Part shown: positions 1-10,038 of the stretch, one piece after another
Layout: every line of letters begins with the position of its first letter
Numbering within the stretch: position 1 is the stretch's first letter
Assembly (NCBI GenBank): GCA_003427395.1
Contig: BFEA01000349.1
Span: 1,107,543-1,138,940 of the forward strand
Reading direction: 5' to 3'
Source of the DNA: Chara braunii
Lineage: Eukaryota; Streptophyta; Charophyceae; Charales; Characeae
DNA length: 31,398 nucleotides
Program-made: the position numbers and the translations under genes
Notes under the pieces: model-generated
What the model was told of the DNA's origin: nothing
What the model saw: the letters and a program-made list of their open reading frames with translations, nothing else
Database searches by the model: none

Positions 1-1
1 T

Positions 2-1410
2 AGAGCGGAGGTGCTGGCCCAGCCAGATGATAAGGCCAAGTGGGACAAGGTACTGGGCTATCTAGAGGTGTTGAGCAAGGCCTGGATGGAAGAGCCCCAG
101 GCAAGTTGGAGCCAAGATGTAGCCTTGAGTGCCATGCGGTCAGGGTTTAGAGACTTTGCGCGCGAGATCGTCACCCATATTGGGGGCGAAGTCAAACAGT
201 TGAGAGACAATGTAGGGAAGTTTTGTGAGGGCGCCATCCAGGGTGCCAAAACTGTAGCCATCGCAGAGGGAGAGGCCAGGCCCCGTAAGGACCCAGTGAA
301 GCTTAAGTTTCCGGATGCGTACGGGGGAAGAAGGAAGAAAACTTTGACAACTGGGAAGCCAGTGTCAATAGTTATATTTACTTGCAGCATATCCTAGCCG
401 AGGAACAAGTCCTTGTGGCCTTCCAAGCCCTCAAAGATGAAGCGGCTAGTTTTGCCAGGTCTCTTGCGCGTACAGCCGGTTGTGAAAACAACCTGGTTAC
501 ATATTCCAAGGTCACTCCTCTTTCCCAATTCCTCAAGCTCCTCAAGGAGNGGTTCGCTGACCCAACGCGAGGCATTAGAGCCTCTGATAAGCTCCAAACG
601 ATCCACTCCCGACAGTGGAGGAGTGCCAAGGCACTCAAGGGTACTATGGACGACTTGGTAGCCGTCCCGGACCACGGGGTCACTGAGCCCCAGCTGGTCC
701 AGTTGTTTTATTGTGCCATTCCAGAGGCCCTACGAGGGCATTTCTTTGACAAATCTCAGCAGGCCGGCGTGACTTACGATGCATTGAGTAGAGAAGTCGT
801 CCTGTATGAGTCGAAGTCTATGCTTGTTACCACTTTCTGGCATAAGGACCTGGAGAAGGGGAAGAAGTGGAAAGATCGTACCATCTCGGGCCAAGTCAAG
901 GCCAAGGATCACTTGATCCTGACATTAGAGGAGGGTGGTACAGAAGAGGTCCCATATGATCAGATTGAGTGGGGCCTAGGGGAGGAGTACAATAGTGTAG
1001 GGCAGGGGAAGTCTTACGCTGCTGTCGCGGTCGGAGGGAGGCCGCAAGGTAGAGGAGGAGGCCAGGGCCAAAGGGGCCAGGCCATGGGAGGCCGAGAACC
1101 GGGCGCACAGGGGGTTGGCGGACAGGGAAACCGCCAAGCGGGAGGTAGGGGTCAAGGTCCCCCGTTAAATCGCCAGGGTAACCGGTCCCCACAGCGAGGA
1201 GGTGGAAGGGCACCTCAAGGAGGATGGCACCCAGGCTTGCCGCAGGGCAGGCCCTGGGAGGATTTGGGCTTGGACCAGCGCGTATGGCAAGAACGCGTGG
1301 ACCGAGGTCAGTGCATATTTTGTGGTGACCCGGCCCACGTAATAAAATTTTGTCCAAAGTATAGACAGGCCCGTTGGGCTGCTCAATCGTCAAAAGGCAG
1401 CCGCCAGTAG
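2..1410 (+). pseudogene. gag: Ty3/gypsy gag (capsid plus CCHC nucleocapsid), frameshifted, 5' partial
   Basis: Gag would coat and package the element RNA. The frame beginning at base 2 is open to the left edge, so the N-terminus is missing. It reads well to about position 322, where an FPDAYGG-like segment breaks. The downstream frame then resumes with a retrotransposon-gag core (ENFDNWEASVNSYIYLQHIL) and runs to the TAG at 1408-1410. The switch falls in a run of five G at 323-327, and one extra G would restore the frame, so a one-base deletion or sequencing error is likely. The C-terminal quarter is Gly/Gln/Arg-rich (about 1030-1250), followed by a zinc knuckle CIFCGDPAHVIKFC (C-x2-C-x4-H-x4-C) near 1313-1354. 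An N at 550 hides one codon. The pol frame overlaps the last 46 bases. Confidence 0.85.
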
Positions 1411-1937
1411 GGGTTGCAACTGCCCCTACTTCCAGGCCATGTGGAGAAGTGAGCACGCGCGAACAGGACACTCCCAACCCACATGAGCCTATGGCAGAGG
1501 TTGCAGGCCCGTGCCTAGATAGCTGTCCAGAGACTACTTATGTTAGCGTCTCTTTAGGCACGTCCCTCACAGGTGTGGCCGAAGAGTTAAAGGAGAGGAT
1601 GCCAGCCTGGGCAAAAATGAAAAAGGAGAGTAAGGGACAACTGATTTTGGTAGATGTAGAGGTGTTAAGGAGTAGAGTAGGGGCCCTTATAGACTCAGGG
1701 GCTACCCGTAGTTACATTAGCCGTAGGGCGCTGAAGAAGCTGAGGCTAGGACTGAAGGTCCAGAAGCTAGTAGACCCCATAGTCAGCGTCCTCGCAGACA
1801 ACCACACGATGCGCGTTGAGGACTATGTAGAGGGAGTCCAGGCATATTTTCGCCTAAAGAAGGATGGGAAGGTGGAGAAAGTTCTCCATTCCCTGACTCT
1901 CCTCGTACAAGATGATCTTCCTTTCGATGTAGTGTGA
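1365..1937 (+). pseudogene. pol: Ty3/gypsy pol, aspartic protease segment
   Basis: This is the first part of pol. It is in the -1 frame relative to gag and opens after an in-frame TAG at 1362. The retropepsin active site reads ALIDSGATRSYIS, with the catalytic Asp codon at 1692-1694. Upstream of it are about 100 residues of linker with no recognised domain. Pol would normally be made as a gag-pol fusion. I see no canonical slippery heptamer in the 46-base gag/pol overlap, so whether the -1 relationship is programmed or mutational is open. The segment ends at a TGA (1935-1937) just before GMDW, the position where related elements read through into a conserved (L)GMDW motif. Reading continues in the same frame to 2325, with two more stops (TAA 2109-2111, TGA 2298-2300). 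Confidence 0.8.
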
Positions 1938-2300
1938 GGAATGGACTGGGGAGAGGCAGCAGGGGCCACACTCCATCTGAGAGAGCATGAGTGTAGGCTC
2001 CCTAGTCCGTCAGGTGAGTTTAAGACTGCCCGCTTGTTTCATGTGTCTGGTGTAGACAACACCTTGGCACATTGCTGTCTCAGTGCTCCCGCGTTCGCGC
2101 GATTAGTCTAAAAGGAGAAGTTAGAGGAACAGGTCTTTGTAGTTTATGTTAGACCTGTCACTGAGGCCCTGGAAAAGGATAGTTCCACAGATCCAACGAT
2201 TGGCATGCTGCTGGAAGAGTTCAAAGATTTGACTGATTCACCGACAGGAGTAGTGCCACGACCTATCCAGCACAGGATAGAGATAGAGCCTGGCAGTTGA

Positions 2301-3002
2301 ACTCCTAAGGGTGCAGTCTACAGGATGTCCCCTAGAGAGTTAGAGGAGCTTCGCAAGCAGTTAGACGAACTCCTTGATAAGGGTTGGATCAGGCCCAGTT
2401 CGTCTCCTTTTGGAGCACCAGTCTTGTTTGTCCCCAAGAAGGAAGGAAAACTTCGTATGTGCATAGACTATAGGGGTTTGAATACGATCACCGTGAAGAA
2501 TGCTGAGCCGCTGCCCAGGATAGACGATCTTTTAGATCGGGTGCAGGGTTGTAAGTACTTCTCCAAGATAGACTTGAAGTCCAGATACCATCAGATAGGA
2601 ATTCATCCTGATGATCATGATCAGTATAAGACTGCATTCCGGACTAGATATGGGCACTATGAGTTTATAGTGATGCCCTTTGGACTAACCAACGCGCCAG
2701 CCACTTTTCAGCATTGTATGAATGACCTGTTTAGACCGTGGTTAGATAAATTTGTAGTAGTCTACTTAGATAATATCCTAGTCTTTAGTAAGACCCTCCA
2801 GGAGCACCAGGGTCATCTGAGGCAGGTCTTGGAGAAGCTTAGGGAGGCTAGCTTCAAGATCAATGCGAAGAAGTGTGAATGGGCCAAGACGCAAGTCTTG
2901 TACTTGGGCCACGTATTGGACGGAGATGGCGTTAAGCCAGAGGACAGCAAGATCGCGACGATTAGAGACTGGCCGATGCCCCGCACATTAACAAAGTTTT
3001 GA
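2301..3002 (+). pseudogene. pol: Ty3/gypsy pol, reverse transcriptase segment with YLDN active site
   Basis: RT copies the element RNA into cDNA. After the TGA at 2298-2300 the frame reads [17 protein letters not shown], then the classic Ty3 RT blocks: [55 protein letters not shown] (motif A with catalytic Asp), [13 protein letters not shown] (motif B) and [11 protein letters not shown] (motif C). The canonical motif C is YxDD. Here the second catalytic Asp is Asn (codon 2772-2774, AAT where GAT is expected), which should abolish polymerisation. The segment closes with [19 protein letters not shown]. It stops at a TGA (3000-3002) where the family has Arg in a (K/R)FRSFLGLANYYR context, so a CGA to TGA change is the simplest reading. 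Confidence 0.92.
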
Positions 3003-3560
3003 TCGTTCCTAGGCCTAGCTAACTATTATAGGAAGTTCGTGAGGAACTTCTCCACTATCGCCGCTCCCTTGCGCCGATTGCTGAAGAAAGAGGCAATCTG
3101 GCAATGGGACAAAGACTGTACGTCTGCGCTCAAGAAGCTAAAGCGCGCGTTAATAGAGTATCCTGTCCTCAAAGTTGCAGATCCGTCTTTGCCATTTGTC
3201 GTCACCATGGACGCGAGTCAGTATGGGATAGGCGCCGTGTTGCAGCAAGACGACGACAATGGCTATAGACCCGTAGAGTTCATGTCAGNGAGGATGCCCT
3301 GTGAGAAGGTTGCTACCTCCACGTACGAGTGAGAACTCTACGCTCTCAGGCAGGCTTTAGACCATTGGAAGCACTACCTGCTTGGGAGGCACTTCAAAGT
3401 TTATTCGGACCATGAAACACTTAGATGGTTGAAGACCCAGGCCACGATGACACCTAAGTTGACCAGGTGGGCCGCAGAGATAGACCAATTTGACTTTAAG
3501 CTCAAACCAGTGAAGGGCAAGTATAACGTAGTTGCGGATGCTCTGAGTAGGAAATCAGAC
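3003..3560 (+). pseudogene. pol: Ty3/gypsy pol, RT connection and RNase H segment
   Basis: This is the same frame as the RT segment. SFLGLANYYRKFVRNFSTIAAPL follows the stop directly. The RNase H domain starts with VVTMDASQYGIGAVLQQ (first catalytic Asp near 3210). It continues through TYE-stop-ELYALRQALDHWKHYLLG, VYSDHETLRWL and KYNVVADALSRK. The stop is a TGA at 3330-3332 inside the helix that carries the catalytic Glu. Relatives have Arg or Lys there, so CGA to TGA fits. RNase H would degrade the RNA strand during cDNA synthesis. An N at 3289 leaves one residue unknown. There is no frameshift between protease and integrase, only stops. Confidence 0.88.
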
Positions 3561-5090
3561 TACTTTGGAGTTGTAGTACACTATCTGCATATAGGGAAAG
3601 ACCTACAAGAAAAGGTGAAGCAAGCGTATGCACAGGACCCTATCTATAGCGACCTCCTACAGAGAGTTAGAGAGGCGCCAGAGACCGAACCAGATTACCG
3701 CACTACAGACGGGTTGCGATTTGAGAAGACTAATGTGTTTGACCGCCTGTGTGTTCCCAACAGCGAAGAGATTCATCGTCTGATTCTAGGGGAATGTCAC
3801 GACACTGAGGGACACTTCGGTTGGCAAAAGACCTTAGCCAATCTAATGCGCGCGCATACCTGGCCCGGAATGAAGAATGACTGCATAGAGTATGTCCGCA
3901 GTTGTAAAGTGTGCCAAAGGAATAAGTCTACAACACGCGCACCCCTAGGTCTTCTCAGACCCTTGCCTAGTCCGGATCAGCCGGGAGACTCAATGCCCAT
4001 AGACTTCATGGACACGCAAGTCAAGAGCAGACATGGTAAGAGCCAAGTCATGGTCATAGTCGACCGTTTTAGTAAATATGCAGTTTTTGTCCCTTTGCCT
4101 GCAGAGGCACGTACGGACTTAGTTATACAGAAGTTTTTTGACTTTTGGGTTAGCGAAAATGGAATCCCAGTGTCAATAGTTAGTGATAGAGACAGTCGTT
4201 TCACCAGCCAGAACTGGCAAGAACTCATGAGAGTCTACGGATCTAAGTTGTTAATGTCGTCCGGCCGTCACCCAGAGACTAACGGTCAGACAGAACAGAT
4301 GAAAAAGATCCTACAGCAAGTTCTGCGCATGTACATTAGACCAGATCAGATTAACTGGGATGAGATGTTGCCTAAGGTAGCTAGTGCATACAACAACAGC
4401 GTGCATCTATCGACCTGCCGCACTCCCAATGAGTTGCACAAGTCCTTCAGACCGCGCAGACCGTTCAAAGGACTGAACCGGGATCAGATTCACAGATTAC
4501 CACCCGGTACCAGGGAGTTTGCGATACAGCACGAAAAGGAATTAGCCACTGTTGTTGAGAACCTTCGGAAGGCCCANCACNGAATGATAGAGCAGGCTAA
4601 CAAGCACCGTCGCCCATCACAGTTTCAAGTAGGCGACTTAGTCTGGGTCAAGGCAAAAGAGTTTGCACCGGAAGAAAACATCTCGCAGAAGTTACTGCCT
4701 GCATATAGAGGACCATGGCCGGTTCTAGAAGTCAAGGGTGGAGAGGATGGACCGTCCTATAGCATTGAGATTCCAGCACACCTCCACACATACCCTGTAT
4801 TTCATGCTTCAAAGCTGCTGCCGTGTGTCACTAGTCGACAGTTCCCTTCCAGGAGATCCATGATCCCACTGGATATGGATGGGAGCTATGACATAGAGGG
4901 CATTGTAGAAGAGGATGTGTTTAGGACAGGAGGTAGAGGTCGTCCCCANAAACAGTNTAAAGTCCGGTTTGCCTATCAGGAACCGGAAGACNACCGCTGG
5001 TTCACGAAAGCAGAACTTCTAGAGACTGCTCCCGACATAGTCAGAGCCTATGAGCGTGACAAGAAAGGTAAAGGTCCCGCCATGGACTGA
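3561..5090 (+). pseudogene. pol: Ty3/gypsy pol, integrase with chromodomain-like C-terminus
   Basis: This is the longest intact stretch of pol, uninterrupted from 3333 to the natural TGA at 5088-5090. A zinc-binding HHCC region (ILGECHDTEGHFGW to SCKVCQRNK) spans about 3780-3925. The catalytic core has Asp at 4002-4004, Asp at 4185-4187 (VSDRDSRF) and Glu at 4293-4295 (NGQTEQ). The last two are 35 residues apart, the DD35E spacing, so the triad is intact. Next comes the GPY/F-type module (YRGPWPVLEVK), then FHASKLLP. The last 70 residues (YDIEGIVEEDVF, RFAYQEPED, WFTKAELLETAPDIVRAYE) resemble a divergent chromodomain, the targeting module of chromoviruses. N bases at 4577, 4582, 4949, 4957 and 4992 mask five residues. 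Confidence 0.88.
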
Positions 5091-5115
5091 AATTTTCTCG
5101 GAGGACCTCGAAATT

Positions 5116-5130
5116 AGGACGGCGGGAGTG
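5116..5130 (+). other. Candidate polypurine tract and 3' LTR start
   Basis: A mostly purine stretch, AGGACGGCGGGAG, sits 26 bases after the pol stop and is followed by TGAAACGG. In plant Ty3/gypsy elements a G-rich purine tract directly followed by TG commonly marks plus-strand priming and the LTR start. The two C residues make the tract imperfect, and there is no 5' LTR in the window to test it. The other candidate is the purine run at about 5727-5739. Confidence 0.35.
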
Positions 5131-5162
5131 AAACGGTTTTCGCCTTTTAGCAGTGGCGGATG

Positions 5163-5401
5163 CAGTACCCAGGGTTCGATCCGTAGACCTCACCCTACCC
5201 ATGTACAGTATCTGTGTAGACCCCGAGAATTGAACCTGTGACCTGTGTATTCGTAGGCAGTTAGTAGACCTGTCGTAGGTCCATAGGCAGCACGGGTTCG
5301 ATCTGTAGGCCTTCTAGGAGCAGTTAGTAGACCTGTAGGCCTTCTAGGAGTCCTAGGAATTCTAGTGAGTTCCGGAAGCTTAGCTGTAGGCCTTCTAGAA
5401 G
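5163..5401 (+). repeat. Short interspersed direct repeats in the putative LTR
   Basis: CTGTAGGCCTTCTAGRAG occurs three times (5303-5320, 5333-5350, 5384-5401). GCAGTTAGTAGACCTGT occurs twice (about 5257 and 5320). GGGTTCGATCYGTAG occurs twice (about 5173 and 5293). The units overlap and are shuffled rather than forming one clean tandem array. Repeats of this kind are common in LTR U3 regions, where they can act as promoter or enhancer modules. That role is inferred. Confidence 0.6.
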
Positions 5402-5608
5402 GTAGGCAAGTGGGCAAGTTGTCAAGTGGAGAGGCAAGTGGTGGACTAAACCGCAGTGCAACAGCAGTACAACGTCGGTAGGATAGCGGTGAGTCCACAG
5501 TCAGTCAGCAGAAGGTCCAGTCAGTCCCAGTCCGGTCCAGCAAGTACCACAGGGGGACTGTGCGCACCAAGGGCCGATGGCAAAGGGAAGACCAACGAGT
5601 TTCTGAAG

Positions 5609-5615
5609 TATAAAT
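5609..5615 (+). promoter_or_regulatory. TATA-like box in the putative LTR
   Basis: TATAAAT lies about 480 bases inside the putative 3' LTR, in an otherwise GC-balanced region. It could be the LTR promoter. There is no transcript evidence, and the LTR limits are themselves uncertain. Confidence 0.3.
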
Positions 5616-7160
5616 CAAGAGGCAGCGCCCAGCCATTCATTCATTCCTGCGTGAGCCATGCGGAAGCGCTGCCACAGCGACTTGTGCAAGGAGGTCTGCA
5701 GATGAGCCCGGAGGACGCAGTGGGCTAGAGAGAGGGAGTTAGCATAGCGATAGGGTAGATGCAGCGACAGCTGCCATAGCTGTAGTTAGTAGAGAGTGTG
5801 TGTTTGTGTGTNGAGTGTTCAGAGTGATGCGTGTGGGATATCCAGGGTGATCNAGTGTATGTGAACAGTGAGATGTTTGGGCGTTGAAGTCGCCATGGCC
5901 AATTGAGAGTGAACTCGTGTCTGAAAGCCATACCTCTGAGTTTTGAGTGGGCGCATGTCGCCAGTATGCTGCGTTGCTGTTTACATGCATGAAAAGTGTG
6001 TTTGAAAACGAGTCTGATTGCACTAGCACCTCACCAGCAAAAGGGACGAGGTGCGCCACTGGACTTTCCATTGGTCCACGCAGGCTCGGCGCACTGCTGT
6101 ACAACGGAGCACAACCACAACCGGCCTGTGCTCGTGGTAGCCGTCGGGCTCGCCCAGGGACGCGAAGGTAGAGTGACCGGCGCAGTCCTTTCAACTACGG
6201 GTTGAGTCCCTAAAATCCGGGTTATGGGATGTGTGTACAGATCTGCGGTCACGATCAAGTACAGTCCCCTTAAGTTCTGGAAAATGTAAAGGCCTCAGGT
6301 TGCTGCGGCGTTTTTGCCTTTTCAATTTAGTCCCCTTTTCGCACGACTTCGCGGGGGAATGAACAGTTTGCTTAAAAAGAAAATTGAATTTGAAATTGAG
6401 CGGCCTAGGCTAACCGACCCCTTGCGTTTCAGTTGCTGTGGGTGTGACCTGTTCGCTGCTAAGCGCTGCTGTGCAGAACCACAAAAAGGGGCACCCACGA
6501 CCGCTTTGGTAGGAAGCTCATCACCCCGGTGGAAGGTCGTGAGCCCCCTCCTTGCCATCGGTCGTGGGTACCTGTTAGTGGTAGTCTGAAGGCCTTCTTT
6601 AAAGGAGGGAGAGCGCTTGTCGGTATCCCGCTGTGGGACCACTGCGTCCCAGACCTGCAGTCTTCTCAAATTAAGCTGAAAAGACAGTAGATGCAGGCCG
6701 TAGAGTCACACCCGGCAGAGTCTCGGACGGGTGCAGCGCTACCGGGAGCGCTGCGCCCAACTGGACTGGGACTGCCTGCTGATGCGGGGTGCTTTCGCAC
6801 GCTGGTACAGGCGGCGGGTAGAGAGGCAGTAGGATGATGCTGGAGGAGTGGCGTGGTGGCGGGCGATGGCGTGAAGAAAGGTACACCTCCATATTCGGCT
6901 CCTTGCTGCATGAAGGTTGGCGGGGAGAGGGCCGGCCGGCTGTGGAAGGTGGGAAAGGTAGGCGAAGAGGAAGGCGTTTTGCAAGTTTTTCTTGGACGGC
7001 GGATCCTGATGACACGTGGCGGTGGAGATAGCTCTTCATGGTGCAACAGTATGCGCAGCCTACGGCTTCGCTTGTGACGCCAAGTGATTAGTCACACTTT
7101 GGAAGGCGGATCAACGGAAAATTGCTGAGTGAATTTTAATTCATCGTTTCGGGCGCTCTC

Positions 7161-7264
7161 CAGGGATCGTGCAATCAGAAGCATACGAGGAAGGAAGGCT
7201 GCTGCTGCGAGTCAGGGATCGTGCAATCAGAAACACATGAGGAGGGAAGGCTGCTGCTGCGAAT
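7161..7264 (+). repeat. 52-bp tandem duplication, two copies
   Basis: Two adjacent copies begin CAGGGATCGTGCAATCAGAA and end in GGAAGGCTGCTGCTGCGARt, at 7161-7212 and 7213-7264. They differ at only a few positions, so the duplication is fairly recent. No coding capacity is evident. Confidence 0.85.
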
Positions 7265-8762
7265 CATCGCGCTTCATTTTTCCTCTCCAGTTGCGATCCA
7301 TGTTGATGGCTGGCCTAAGGTCTTTTTGCCTCCATGAGGATTGAGCCTGACGATCTGCTCGACTTTTGTCCGCCTAATCTATTGCCCAGAAGGTAAGCCT
7401 ACCTAAGTAAGCTATGGTTGTATGGATAAGGCATCGCAGTGGGCGAAACCCTTCCCTCTTCCTCAACCGAACGGTAAGTGTATAGTTAGGGCATTTTTGA
7501 ACCCCCTGTGGCGACTCGTCAACAGGTTTGGCGAGGGGTTGCCACACTGTTTCGATTTCCGGTAGGAATTGAAGATGACCGTTTATGTCTTTGGTGTTAG
7601 TTTTGCCTTGAGCCTAGAAGCTAGCAGAGGGAGGAGGGGAGTTTTTCCTTCCCCAAAGGCGCAGGGGTAGGGTCTGAGGGGTGGGAGGTAAGTGGTGGGT
7701 TGAGGAAGAAGGGACAGGAGGCTGTCTTGTTGATTTGGAATTTAACCCACGCGTGGCTTAGCTGTTTTATAATTTGAAATCTACTAATATCCTCATAACC
7801 AAGCTTTTTAATCCTGTTGATTTTCCATTGATAATAACTTGCGAGATCATTTCATGATTCTCGATTGTCCTCGATTGTCCTTTTTCTCTAGGCGGATTGA
7901 CTGGTATGATCTTGTGCTTGTTTTCGCTTGATGATCAACATGTTTTTGCTGATCTTTTTTTTTTCGAGTATTTCGATTGTATTTCGTTTTTTTGATATTT
8001 CTTGATATCGCTCGCAATGATTTTTCGTGAAATTCCTATTCAAGAGTATGTTCTTTGCCACATAGTTGCTTCCTTTAACAATGACCTTAACTACGATCAG
8101 GACTATTTTCTTGATTTCAGATATTCGTGAGTCCAATATTGGACATCTTAGATAGATTTCTTAGATCTCGTATTGAAATTTTAATTTCCAAAAGATGTTT
8201 CAGAGAGATTTCCTAATTTTCGTTCCCGATTTTCAATTTCTAAAAGTATGCGTCCGAAGTTTTTTTTCTATTCAACCTCCTGGTCTTGATTACTGTTGCG
8301 GTAAACTCTGATTCGGATTGGCTTTTTTTGTTAATGGTGTTTCAAAGCTTGCCTTGGGTGCGGCTTGCTTTGTGTATCTGTGGGGTTCTCCTTTAGGGTT
8401 GGAGCCCCTCCCCGTGAGGGTTTCACAAGGTGGGAGGTGTTATCCTTGGAGGGGGGAGGCGGTATTGAGGGATTGTCTTTTCCCGGGCCAGACTGATTTA
8501 GGGTCGGATCAGCACTGGAGGTTGGGGAGAGAAGGCAAGGGGGTGGCTGCTTATAGCAGGGTGTGAGGATCTTGCTTTTTGAGGGAAGGAGTAACTTCGA
8601 TGGCCACACAGTGATCCTATATGCGTTGTAGAGTCCCGGGCGGCCCTGTTATTTCAAGAAAGGGGGGAAAAGGGGGGGAGCTAGAATTCAGGCTGGATGG
8701 TAGTAAGGGGGCTCTCAACAGAGGAAGGTTGTTTGTTAAGGTAAGTAGGTTAGAAGGACGAT

Positions 8763-9510
8763 GCTAGGACGACACAGGCCGGTGTTGGAGCTTTTGCTCT
8801 TGTGACCTAGGGGGAGCTTGAGGCCTGTGGAGTTATGCCGAGGGTGGAAGGCATAACCAGACCGTCTGACGTAGCCGGCGCCGCGGTATTGACCCTGTAA
8901 CCTGTTTAGGGGCTTGCCGCTAAGGGAATTGTCGAGGGAGGAAGGCACTTCCTGACCGTCAGAACTAGATTGGTTGGTAGTGGGGAGGGTTGTGGTGCCC
9001 TGTTACCCTAGCAGAAGGGGGTATGAGATCAAGTAAGTTCTGGTACGAGGACTGAAAGCTTGGACCGACGTTCCGTCTGTTGAGGGGGGGAGTTTAGGAT
9101 AGTAGGCAGTTTCATTCGACCCCCTGCTCTCATATTTTTCCAAGCTTTTTCGTTTTTTTCAATTTTACCCTATCTCATGAGGAAAGTCCCAAACAAAGTT
9201 GGCCGTTTGGTGGTCCTTTTAATGTTTTTAGGACTTTGGGATTCCTATCAACTCATCCTAGGTGGCTTCGACGCCTGTTATACTCAGCGATTTGCGGTTG
9301 TTCGATGCCAGAACGACGCTGGCCAGTGCTGGGGTGTTGCCCTGTAACCTGCAGATGCAGGGGCGTGAGGCCTGGTAGAGAGATCTGGGGATGCTTTGGG
9401 GTGGGCATTCCACGGGACAACCAAGGGTTGCTGTCGGGACGACTCTGGTCGGAGCTGGGGTGAGTTGTGTTGCCCTGTAATCCAGCAAGATGTGGGGGTG
9501 TGAGGCCTGG
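8763..9510 (+). repeat. Diverged G-rich direct repeats
   Basis: Two related units near 9310-9382 and 9427-9512 share, in order, a GACGACnCTGG word, GCTGGGGTG, TTGCCCTGTAA, a CAGnnGnGGGGnG segment and GTGAGGCCTGGNAGAG. A more diverged partner starts near 8766 (GACGACACAGGCCGGTG through CTTGAGGCCTGTGGAG), and CCCTGTAACCT-like words recur at about 8890. They appear to be relics of an old tandem array of roughly 115-bp units. No function can be assigned. Confidence 0.5.
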
Positions 9511-9828
9511 AAGAGCTCGGCAGGAAGTTAGACAGTTTCAGAGAACTTTGTAAGGGTTTGTTAGGGATTTCGAGGTTTTCGGAGCATTTGTAGGACCTCC
9601 GCGGTCTATTCCCATGCCTCCCGAATTACTGCCAGTGTTCTTAGGTATCTCAAAAAGAGAACGAGGTGAGTGGGAGAAGGAGATGGTGAGATATCACGCG
9701 TCCTACCAGTGAGGGGGCTAGCTGGTAGGATGGGAATAGGGTATAGCAGCAGTGGAGATGGTGGCTCTGCTGCAGTAAGTCGTGCTGGAGCGAGGTAAAG
9801 AGGATTGACGGGGGGGGGTTCGGAGTCG

Positions 9829-10038
9829 TTCTACTTATTTCTGAAGTTTGTCGTAGTTATTTCCTAAGCAGCTTCATTTTTTTCTGAGCCAAAGCCGGGT
9901 AATGGCCCCGGTATCTCAATTTTCAAAATTCTATGTAAACTTCCATATGGGACGCTGGGCCCGGTTCCCAGCACGTGCTGCTCCCCACAAATAGACTGGA
10001 GCCTTGTTCCTATTTAAAAAAAAAAAAAAAAAAAAAAA
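9829..10038 (+). mobile_element. Possible SINE-like retroposon with A tail
   Basis: The 23-base A run at 10016-10038 is followed by GAGTCG (10039-10044). The same hexamer is at 9823-9828, which would frame a 210-bp insert as a short target-site duplication. The body is hairpin-rich (CCGGG/CCCGG near 9895-9917, GCTGGG/CCCAGC at 9954-9972). Just before the A run is CCCACAAATAGACTGGAGCC. I see no clear RNA polymerase III A and B boxes, so a SINE identity is tentative. An A-rich microsatellite beside an unrelated sequence is the alternative. Confidence 0.25.

Larger units (their letters stand above)
1..5130 (+). mobile_element. Ty3/gypsy (chromovirus-like) LTR retrotransposon, internal region, left end outside window
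   Basis: The domains run gag (CCHC knuckle), protease, RT, RNase H, integrase and chromodomain-like tail. Integrase after RT/RNase H is the Ty3/gypsy order. The gag reading frame is open at the first bases, so the 5' LTR and primer-binding site lie left of the window. Pol ends at the TGA at 5088-5090. A G-rich tract at 5116-5128 followed by TG at 5129 is the likeliest polypurine tract and 3' LTR start. Without the 5' LTR for comparison, the 3' LTR length cannot be fixed. The copy is dead: one gag frameshift, five in-frame pol stops and an altered RT active site. Isolated N bases at 550, 3289, 4577, 4582, 4949, 4957 and 4992 are assembly ambiguities. Confidence 0.9.
5129..7600 (+). other. Gene-less stretch, probably 3' LTR and flank of the Ty3/gypsy element
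   Basis: All reading frames here are short and none resembles a protein. It contains short direct repeats (5163-5401), a TATA-like box at 5609-5615, CT- and G-rich stretches, a 52-bp tandem duplication (7161-7264), and a GTGGCGAC/GTTGCCAC inverted repeat near 7508-7546. Position right after pol argues for a long LTR. The right LTR boundary was not found. N bases occur at about 5812 and 5853. Confidence 0.4.

Noticed and set aside
896-1477. 193-codon minus-strand frame opposite gag
   Set aside because: It is the shadow of the Gly/Gln-rich gag C-terminus on the other strand.
2600-2630. A CCTGATGATCATGATC stretch resembling a hammerhead core
   Set aside because: It lies inside the RT coding sequence and has no helix II, GAAA or helix I partner nearby.
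5165-5190. GGTTCGATCC resembling a tRNA T-loop or pol III B box
   Set aside because: No acceptor, D or anticodon arms can be drawn around it. The word belongs to a local direct repeat in the putative LTR.
7000-7025. CTGATGA near 7005 as another hammerhead
   Set aside because: No GAAA with flanking helices follows at a suitable distance.
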